Origin: Armigeres subalbatus
Taxonomy: Eukaryota > Arthropoda > Insecta > Diptera > Culicidae
Length of the DNA stretch: 64,000 bases
NCBI RefSeq assembly: GCF_024139115.2
Contig: NC_085141.1
Coordinates: 365,214,759-365,278,758, forward strand
Direction: 5' to 3'
Under the pieces are notes generated by a model. The model was not told the origin of the DNA. It was given only the letters and a program-made list of their open reading frames with translations, and searched no databases. Below are positions 54,553 to 64,000 of the stretch, piece by piece. Position 1 is the stretch's first letter; every line of letters begins with the position of its first letter. The position numbers and the translations under genes were made by a program.

Positions 54553-54790
54553 GTGTGCAAAGATTACAGAACATGGTGGAATGAAATTTAAAGAACTAAA
54601 CTCTTCTACCTTCTTCTGTTCGTTCGTTTTATTCAACTCCGACTAATACCAAATCGGAAACAACTCCTATTTATTTAAGAAACTCGTTTTTATTCAGGAA
54701 ACCCGAACGACAAGCAACACATTTTTTTCTTCCGACCTCTAGCGCGGATTACTTCGATCCTCGCCATTTGTCCGAAGGTATGAGGTAACT

Positions 54791-54973
54791 GTACCGGTTT
54801 TGGTCATGCTCCAAATTTGGCCAGTTTCTCCCATTACTCCAAAGGTAAGAGTTTTATTAGCTCTAACAGGAGATTCATCCCTTATCTTTTTTCGCAGTCG
54901 AAACTGATCGATATTTTCTGGAAAATGTGTATTGGTTGGCCAAATTAGGCCCTGAAGTGGCCAAAACCGGTAC
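54791..54973. mobile_element. ~183-bp MITE (GTACCGGTTTTGG ends)
   Basis: GTACCGGTTTTGGTCA at the left pairs with TGGCCAAAACCGGTAC at the right. CAAATTTGGCC near 54811 has a partner GGCCAAATTAGG near 54938. Arms may extend outward (GGTAACT versus ACACTTACC). It is non-coding. TSD not resolved. Confidence 0.65.
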
Positions 54974-55552
54974 GTACACTTACCCTATGCTTATCTCACT
55001 ATGGAAAATGAGGAGCACAAAATGAGAACAAAGATGTCTCACTTTTTACTGTTTGTCTTCCACTTTTGACTACTCATTTCTCACTTCTCATCTCTAACTT
55101 TTACCCTGTATATTATCATTACGCACTGCACACTTTTCGCATTCATTATTGTTCGGCTAAACTGACATTTTTGGCCAAATAACCTGTTAGGCCATATGAC
55201 GTTTTCGAGCATTTGACCCGTTCAGCCAAAAGACATTTTTAACGAAAAGCAGGGCTTGGATGAATGAAACAATGAAGATGAGGACTGATGCTTCGGCACC
55301 AGATATACTCCCGATGAAGGTAGCTTCATGGGAGAACAGTTTCAAAGTGCTTAGTAAAGAATGCTTCCTCGCTGCATATGGCACTGCTGTACGAAACAGT
55401 TGGAGAGTGAAATCAAGCACCCGATGGTGCAAAGAATAATAAACTCTCTTGCCTCATTTATTCTGAGTTGCGCATTTCTGTTGGAATGAATGTGTAAAAG
55501 AGAGACATGTGATGCACGCTCTCTCTTTCTCGCTAATATGGTTTTGTATTTA

Positions 55553-55890
55553 CCCGAGCAGGACCGACGACCTCGATAACTGAAATTGGTATGAACTAGC
55601 CTTGCGTAAGAGATAAAATACCAAAAAATAATACCAAAAACTTATATGCAGAATACTTGAGGCATAACATATACCAAAGCATATTTCAATACCAAACGAA
55701 TAATAATTGGTTATGTATTTGGCATTTAAATTCAATTTAATAACTGAGTATGTTATGGCTTAAGTATTGTGCATATTAGTTTTTGATATTATTCCTTTGA
55801 TATTTTACCTCTTATGCAGGGCTACCTCATAACAGAGTATGGTATCAATAACAGAATTAGGTATTATTGAGCCAATTTCTCCTGCTCGGG
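55553..55890. mobile_element. 338-bp TA-flanked MITE (CCCGAGCAGGA ends)
   Basis: CCCGAGCAGGA at the left and TCCTGCTCGGG at the right are perfect inverted partners, flanked by TA at 55551-55552 and 55891-55892. The inner sequence is rich in ATACCAAA and TGGTAT words in both orientations. No transposase. Its mobiliser would be a TA-targeting (Tc1/mariner-type) enzyme. Confidence 0.85.
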
Positions 55891-55892
55891 TA

Positions 55893-56529
55893 CACAACAC
55901 TCACTCGCATCTGAAACACTGCCGATGAACGAAGGAAGCATCCTCATTTCACACTGCCCTACTGAACGATGCCTCCTCGGCACTACCCGGCTTGTGAAGC
56001 TTCCACGTTCATAAACTCCCCACTTTTAATGTATAAAACGTATGCTTTGTATGTATTTACCTCTTCCCTTGTTCGTGCAACAAACAGCACATCATCGAGC
56101 ATTAACATTAATCGGTGCATCGAAATTAAAACCTCACTGTGGGCTAAAAACGAAACATTCGTTCGTCTTTGAATGAATTTTCCCAGGCCTGGAAAAGGCT
56201 CTTTCTGTCAAACGACCATTTCGGCCAAATTACCGATTTTTATTTGGTAAATGATTTATTCGGCCAAACAGCCAAAAGGACGGTCAAATATTCGTTTCGG
56301 CCGAAAATGCGAAGTTTCCATAGGATGCTTATTTTTAGTTTTTCACGATTCACTCAGCATTACTCGCGATTTTCACATGAGGAAATATCACATAAACCCG
56401 TCGGAAACGATAATGAACGTATTTGCCGAAAGAATGAAAAAAATCCATCCAGCCGTTTACGAGTTATGCGGATACGCACACATACCATTTCCTTTTTATA
56501 AATATATAGATAGATAGATAACCTTTAAC
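55893..56529. repeat. degenerate repeat DNA with CCAGCCGTTTACGAGTTATG end
   Basis: 56190-56310 has AACGACCATTTCGGCCAAAT-type words, relatives of the GCCGTTTGGCC motif elsewhere. 56440-56520 reads ATCCAGCCGTTTACGAGTTA, then a TATAGATAGATAGATA run, an arrangement common at the edges of dispersed arthropod repeats. No gene is supported. Confidence 0.35.
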
Positions 56530-58398
56530 AAGTATCCAAATAACAATTAAAAGATGAAATGCATCAATTCCAGCTCATATTTATCATTTTGTGTCTCAAA
56601 TGCATATTGAAGACATAAATTCAGTTAAAAACATAATAAAAGTTCAAATTCAAAAATAAATTGAAAAACAAATAAATACAAATTGACAACCATCCATAAA
56701 CAAAAAATATATTTTTCACCTGTCGATATCAAACCTCAGCATCTGACTTTCTGATAATGTCATATTTGTTCAACAATATCAAATTTGAGTTGACATTTTC
56801 CTTCGTTAAAATGGCAATTCCCACTTCTGCTCCTGAGATTGCGATCATCTTGTTTTGGTTTCTCCATCACTCTACCCAAAATAAAACCTACGCCAATGTG
56901 CTCCCATCCTACGCTTTCCACCTGGCTTTCTTTATACTCTTAACGAGCCCCACTCATTTCCACGATTGCCTGCACAGATATCCTTCCTTCACGGAACCCC
57001 ACCCAGCCAGGCACGATGATGCTGTTAAAAAGCCTCACGCCGAGCGCGTAAATTAATGGGAAAATATTTATTTTCCAATTTGTTTTGTCGATTCCATCCC
57101 CACTCCCATCGCAACGGATCGGTTGCATTCGTCGGTCGTTGGTATTTTGTTGGGCATCTGCTCTAGCCGATGGTCTGCTCGGTGGAAGATGAATCAATCG
57201 ATAGCTGATATCGAATGTACAACTTTTCTTCAATTCGAGATTCTGATGTAATTAGTGCGGAATTTTCCCCGTTGACGCAGAACACATAAAACGAAACCAG
57301 ACCAAAATAACATCATGGGAAATGTGTCATCAGTTGTTTTTCTTTGCCGCCATCCACTTTGTTATTACACCCAAATTTACATTGGCTTCCAGACGTTTTC
57401 GAAGTCATTTGCGGTATGTATATTTATGAAAATATCATTATCGGTGCCTCGTCGAGTAGCGAGAACTGGGAGACTCTGTTTGAACCCCCTCTTCGCATTG
57501 TAATTTCTGGAAAAGTTAAGAATTTCCACTGAATGTAAAGACAACCCCCTGCTCGAAGATCGTCGTTGTCGGCAGTGCAAAGCCCTCCCGGTGATAAATG
57601 GTTAACGGTTTGAACCTGGCTTATCTGGCGAGGAGTTTCCCATTATCGAGCATCTCCCCTTGAATTCCATTCTTATTCGGGAAAGGTGATTCAAACGAAA
57701 AAGCATGCTTTGAAACTTGGGGTCGATTCTTCCTTTTCTTTCGTTCCCGAGTATTGATGATTCACGATTCGTGAAAAGCACCTGGCGGGTGAGACTTGTA
57801 AAATGGTTTATTGAATAAGATTCTCCGCAAAAGGCGGCTGGCATAAATCCAATCAACGGTGAGGTGGCGCATTATGGTTCCATTAGAGTGGGAATCCCCG
57901 TCTGGAAAGGTTTTGGCAATTTGTGCCGTGTGGCACCTGATGATGATTCAAAGTAACACAGCTTTGTTCATATTATTCCGGGAAACCCATAACTTTTGAT
58001 CGGGAAGAAAAATGCCAAAAAACCCAGGTCGACTAATCTGCTGGAGAATGCAATTTCCCTCTTGTGGTTGATACTCTTTTGCTACCAAAAGCAGTGTGAT
58101 GTTTTTGTCGGAGTTTCAATTCCTTTGCACCTGTCTCGTTTGGGAGTCATCCGAAAATAGCTTCAAGCCGATTTCGTTGCTCAAGATGCTGGTGAAAGAT
58201 AGTACAGTGCCTTCCTGTTGAAGTGTCTTCGATTTTGCAAATATGACATTCGTTTTCCCATGATCGGCTTTTTTCTTGTCAAGAAGAATGTTTCCAAAAG
58301 TCCAGCGAATACATTTGGAGCTCTACTTAGCCGGTTACAAAGCAACACAATGCTAAAGGTGGCTTGGTTCGATTTCCGATTCTGTCTGTAATCCACAA
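56530..58398. other. unique sequence, no supported gene
   Basis: This is the longest stretch without visible repeats. Composition is more balanced at 56800-58200, and short frames occur on both strands, but none carries a recognised domain. It could be intronic or intergenic host DNA. A possible donor (GCG/GTATGTATAT) lies near 57412 without supporting exon evidence. Confidence 0.35.
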
Positions 58399-61300
58399 TC
58401 CAAATCCGATCCAAATCCAATCTAAATCCAATCCAAATCCAATCCAAATCCAATCCAAATCCTATCCAAATCCAATCCAAATCCAATCCAAATCCAATCC
58501 AAATCCAATCCAATCCAGATCCAATCCAAATCCAATCCAAATCCAATCCAAATCCAATCCAATCCAAATCCAATCCAAATCCAATCCAAATCCAATCCAA
58601 ATCCAATCCAAATCCAATCCAAATCCAATCCAAACCAATCCCAATCCAATCCAACCAATCCAAACCAATCCAAACACAATCCAAACCAATCCAAACCAAT
58701 CCAAACCAATCCAAACCAATCCAAACCAATCCAAACCAATCCAAACCAATCCAAACCAATCCAAACCAATCCAAACCAATCCAAACCAATCCAAACCAAT
58801 CCAAACCAACCAAACCAATCCAAACCAATCCAAACCAACCAAACCAATCCAAACCAATCCAAACCAATCCAAACCAATCCAAACCAATCCAAACCAACCA
58901 AACCAATCCAAACCAATCCAAACCAATCCAAACCAATCCAAACCAATCCAAACCAACCAAACCAATCCAAACCAACCAAACCAATCCAAACCAACCAACC
59001 AAACCAATCCAAACCAACCAAACCAATCCAAACCAACCAAACCAATCCAAACCAATCCAAACCAATCCAAACCAACCAAACCAATCCAAACCAACCAAAC
59101 CAATCCAAACCAATCCAAACCAATCCAAACCAACCAAACCAATCCAAACCAATCCAAACCAATCCAAATCCAATCCAAACCAATCCAAACCAACCAAACC
59201 AATCCAAACCAACCAAACCAATCCAACCAACCAAACCAACCAAACCAATCCAAACCAATCCAAACCAATCCAAACCAATCCAAACCAATCCAAACCAATC
59301 CAAACCAACCAAACCAATCCAAACCAATCCAAACCAATCCAAACCAACCAAACCAATCCAAACCAATCCAAACCAACCAAACCAATCCAAACCAATCCAA
59401 ACCAATCCAAACCAACCAAACCAATCCAAACCAATCCAAACCAATCCAAACCAACCAAACCAATCCAAACCAATCCAAACCAATCCAAACCAATCCAAAC
59501 CAACCAAACCAATCCAAACCAATCCAAACCAATCCAAACCAACCAAACCAATCCAAACCAATCCAAACCAACCAAACCAATCCAAACCAATCCCAAACCA
59601 ACCAAACCAATCCAAACCAATCCAAACCAATCCAAACCAATCCAAACCAATCCAAACCAACCAAACCAATCCAAACCAATCCAAACCAATCCAAACCAAT
59701 CCAAACCAATCCAAACCAATCCAAACCAATCCAAACCAATCCAAACCAACCAAACCAACCAAACCAATCCAAACCAACCAAACCAATCCAAACCAATCCA
59801 AACCAACCAAACCAATCCAAACCAATCCAAACCAACCAAACCAATCCAAACCAATCCAAACCAATCCAAACCAATCCAAACCAATCCAAACCAATCCAAA
59901 CCAATCCAAACCAATCCAAACCAATCCAAACCAACCAAACCAATCCAAACCAATCCAAACCAATCCAAACCAATCCAAACCAATCCAAACCAATCCAAAC
60001 CAACCAAACCAACCAAACCAATCCAAACCAACCAAACCAATCCAAACCAATCCAAACCAATCCAAACCAATCCAAACCAACCAAACCAATCCAAACCAAT
60101 CCAAACCAACCAAACCAATCCAAACCAACCAAACCAATCCAAACCAATCCAAACCAATCCAAACCAATCCAAACCAATCCAAACCAACCAAACCAATCCA
60201 AACCAACCAAACCAGTCCAAACCCATCCAAACCAACCAAACCAATCCAAACCAATCCAAACCAACCAAACCAATCCAAACCAATCCAAACCAATCCAAAC
60301 CAATCCAAACCAATCCAAACCCCATCCAAACCAATCCAAACCAACCAAACCAATCCAAACCAATCCAATCCAGATCCAACCAAACCAATCCAATCCAAAC
60401 CAACCAAACCAATCCAAACCAACCCCAACCAATCCAAACCAATCCAAACCAACCAAACCAACCAAACCAACCAAACCAACCAAACCAATCCAAACCAACC
60501 AAACCAATCCAAACCAATCCAAACCAATCCAAACCAATCCAAACCAATCCAAACCAATCCAAACCAATCCAAACCAATCCAAACCAACCAAACCAATCCA
60601 AACCAATCCAAACCAATCCAAACCAATCCAAACCAATCCAAACCAATCCAAACCAACCAAACCAACCAACCAAACCAACCAAACCAATCCAAACCAACCA
60701 AACGCAATCCAAACCAATCCAAACCAACCAAACCAATCCAAACCAATCCAAACCAACCAAACCAATCCAAACCAACCAAACCAATCCAAACCAATCCAAA
60801 CCAATCCAAACCAATCCAAACCAATCCAAACCAAACCAAACCAATCCAAACCAATCCAAACCAATCCAAACCAATCCGAATCCAACCGAATCCAATCCAA
60901 ACCAATCCAAACCAATCCAAACCAATCCAAACCAACCAAACCAATCCAATCCAATCCAAACCAACCAAACCAATCCAAACCAACCAAACCAATCCAAACC
61001 AATCCAAACCAATCCAAACCAACCAAACCAATCCAAACCAATCCAAACCAATCCAAACCAATCCAAACCAACCAAACCAATCCAAACCAATCCAAACCAA
61101 TCCCAAACCAATCCAAACCAATCCAAACCAACCAAACCAATCCAAACCAACCAAACCAATCCAAACCAACCAAACCAACCAAACCAACCAAACCAATCCA
61201 AACCAACCAAACCAATCCAAACCAATCCAAACCAACCAAACCAATCCAAACCAACCGAACCAACCGAACCAATCCAAACCAATCCAAACCAATCCAAACC

Positions 61301-64000
61301 AACCAAACCAATCCAAACCAACCAAACCAATCCAAACCAATCCAAACCAATCCAAACCAATCCAAACCAATCCAAACCAACCAAACCAACCAAACCAACC
61401 AAACCAATCCAAACCAATCCAAACCAACCAAACCAACCAAACCAATCCAAACCAATCCAAACCAATCCAAACCAATCCAAACCAATCCAAACCAATCCAA
61501 ACCAACCAAACCAATCCAAACCAATCCAAACCAACCAAACCAATCCAAACCAACCAAACCAATCCAAACCAACCAAACCAATCCAAACCAACCAAACCAA
61601 CCAAACCAATCCAAACCAACCAAACCAATCCAAACCAATCCAAACCAATCCAAACCAATCCAAACCAATCCAAACCAACCAAACCAACCAAACCAATCCA
61701 AACCAACCAAACCAACCAAACCAATCCAAACCAACCAAACCAATCCAAACCAATCCAAACCAATCCAAACCAATCCAAACCAACCAAACCAATCCAAACC
61801 AATCCAAACCAATCCAAACCAATCCAAACCAATCCAAACCAATCCAAACCAATCCAAACCAATCCAAACCAACCAAACCAATCCAAACCAATCCAAACCA
61901 ACCAAACCAACCAACCAACCAATCCAAACCAACCAAACCAATCCAAACCAATCCAAACCAATCCAAACCAACCAAACCAATCCAAACCAACCAAACCAAT
62001 CCAAACCAATCCAAACCAACCAAACCAATCCAAACCAATCCAAACCAACCAAACCAATCCAAACCAACCAAACCAATCCAAACCAATCCAAACCAATCCA
62101 AACCAACCAAACCAATCCAAACCAATCCAAACCAACCAAACCAATCCAAACCAACCAAACCAATCCAAACCAACCAAACCAATCCAAACCAACCAAACCA
62201 ATCCAAACCAATCCAAACCAATCCAAACCAATCCAAACCAACCAAACCAATCCAAACCAATCCAAACCAATCCAAACCAATCCAAACCAACCAAACCAAT
62301 CCAAACCAATCCAAACCAACCAAACCAATCCAAACCAATCCAACCAATCCAAACCAATCCAAACCAATCCAAACCAATCCAAACCAATCCAAACCAACCA
62401 AACCAATCCAAACCAATCCAAACCAATCCAAACCAACCAAACCAATCCGAATCCAATCCAAACCAATCCAAACCAACCAAACCAATCCAAACCAATCCAA
62501 ACCAATCCAAACCAATCCAAACCAACCAAACCAATCCAAACCAATCCAAACCAATCCAAACCAATCCAAACCAATCCAAACCAATCCAAACCAACCAAAC
62601 CAATCCAAACCAATCCAAACCAATCCAAACCAATCCAAACCAATCCAAACCAACCAAACCAATCCAAACCAACCAAACCAATCCAAACCAATCCAAACCA
62701 ACCAAACCAATCCAAACCAATCCAAACCAACCAAACCAATCCAAACCAATCCAAACCAACCAAACCAATCCAAACCAATCCAAACCAACCAAACCAATCC
62801 AAACCAACCAAACCAACCAAACCAATCCAAACCAATCCAAACCAACCAAACCAATCCAAACCAATCCAAACCAATCCAAACCAATCCAAACCAACCAAAC
62901 CAATCCAAACCAACCAAACCAATCCAAACCAACCAAACCAATCCAAACCAATCCAAACCAATCCGAACCAACCAAACCAATCCAAACCAACCAAACCAAT
63001 CCAAACCAATCCAAACCAACCAAACCAACCAAACCAATCCAAACCAATCCAAACCAATCCAAACCAATCCAAACCAATCCAAACCAATCCAAACCAATCC
63101 AAACCAATCCAAACCAATCCAAACCAACCAAACCAATCCAAACCAATCCAAACCAATCCAAACCAATCCAAACCAACCAAACCAACCAAACCAATCCAAA
63201 CCAACCAAACCAATCCAAACCAATCCAAACCAATCCAAACCAATCCAAACCAATCCAAACCAACCAAACCAATCCAAACCAACCAAACCAACCAAACCAA
63301 TCCAAACCAACCAAACCAATCCAAACCAATCCAAACCAATCCAAACCAACCAAACCAATCCAAACCAATCCAAACCAATCCAAACCAATCCAAACCAACC
63401 AAACCAATCCAAACCAACCAAACCAATCCAAACCAACCAAACCAATCCAAACCAATCCAAACCAATCCAAACCAATCCAAACCAACCAAACCAATCCAAA
63501 CCAATCCAAACCAATCCAAACCAATCCAAACCAATCCAAACCAACCAAACCAACCAAACCAATCCAAACCAATCCAAACCAATCCAAACCAACCAAACCA
63601 ACCAAACCAATCCAAACCAATCCAAACCAACCAAACCAATCCAAACCAATCCAAACCAATCCAAACCAATCCAAACCAACCAAACCAATCCAAACCAATC
63701 CAAACCAATCCAAACCAACCAAACCAATCCAAACCAACCAAACCAATCCAAACCAACCAAACCAATCCAAACCAATCCAAACCAATCCAAACCAATCCAA
63801 ACCAATCCAAACCAATCCAAACCAATCCAAACCAACCAAACCAACCAAACCAATCCAAACCAACCAAACCAATCCAAACCAACCAAACCAATCCAACCAA
63901 TCCAAACCAATCCAAACCAATCCAAACCAATCCAAACCAATCCAAACCAATCCAAATCCAGTCCAAATCCCATCCAAACCAACCAAACCAATCCAAACCA
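58399..64000. repeat. satellite array of a ~10-bp unit (AAACCAATCC), at least 5.6 kb
   Basis: 58399-58650 is built of an 11-bp unit (AAATCCAATCC). From about 58650 the unit is the 10-bp AAACCAATCC mixed with a 9-bp form (AAACCAACC), about 550 units in all, continuing past the window end. The + strand has almost no G; exceptions are isolated (e.g. CAGATCC near 58516 and 60371, ACGCAATCC near 60702, CCGAATCC near 60880). The minus strand is free of stops in all three frames for about 1850-1930 codons (GLVWIGLDWF decapeptide) because of the repeat, with a non-repetitive C-terminal continuation to 58181. I do not regard these as genes. Confidence 0.95.

Noticed and set aside
58181..63996. Three overlapping minus-strand frames of about 1840-1936 codons (Trp/Gly/Leu/Asp repeats)
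   Set aside because: All three frames are open only because the ~10-bp unit has no stop on that strand. The peptide is a direct read-out of the satellite and there is no independent coding signal.

Overview
This 64 kb window looks like repeat-dense nuclear DNA from a mosquito, most likely Aedes. The grounds are two copies of a tRNA-derived SINE that matches what I know as Feilai, remnants of at least six different non-LTR retrotransposons, hAT, mariner and Helitron-type debris, and many short terminal-inverted-repeat (TIR) elements with clean target-site duplications (TSDs). I see no complete, confidently functional host gene. All family names come from motif recognition by eye, not from a search.

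Layout: 1-1.0 kb is a 131-bp tandem repeat. 2.0-2.95 kb is an OTU (deubiquitinase-like) reading frame with a 61-bp intron-like gap, cut off by a ~150-bp tandem repeat (2.9-4.3 kb). 5.0-9.45 kb is a decayed APE/reverse-transcriptase LINE, broken by a 1.0-kb TIR element and by a 95-bp LINE tail with a 29-bp TSD; its RT domain also contains a 68-bp GT-AG gap whose removal restores the frame. 9.45-15.4 kb is mostly unique AT-rich DNA with three foldback elements. 15.4-18.96 kb is a 23-bp minisatellite, present again in opposite orientation at 28.9-30.97 kb. Between the two arrays lie an RTE fragment, several TIR elements, a degenerate histone H2B copy with an intact histone 3' stem-loop, a 926-bp non-autonomous hAT with a perfect 8-bp TSD, a Helitron-like fragment and an LTR-like segment.

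31-43 kb holds Jockey-type RT and RNase H fragments, two SINE-type units, two TA-flanked TIR elements and an expanded repeat family whose ends read TGCCTTTCTCG, one copy of which contains a 167-bp tandem array. 44.2-48.9 kb holds a mariner-type transposase remnant split by a poly(A)-tailed LINE-derived insertion, and a hAT transposase remnant split by a 196-bp MITE. A sister copy of that MITE lies at 42.1 kb. 49-54 kb is a polypyrimidine tract invaded by a Feilai SINE and by an internally deleted R1/LOA-like LINE. 54-56 kb has three more MITEs. From 58.4 kb to the end is a 5.6-kb array of a ~10-bp unit with almost no G on the + strand.

The genes do not form a pathway. The coherent story is layered transposition, with several datable nesting events, plus satellite expansion. 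The observations most worth following up are the intron-like gaps in the RT and OTU reading frames, the inverted pair of 23-bp arrays, and the G-doublet array at the right end.
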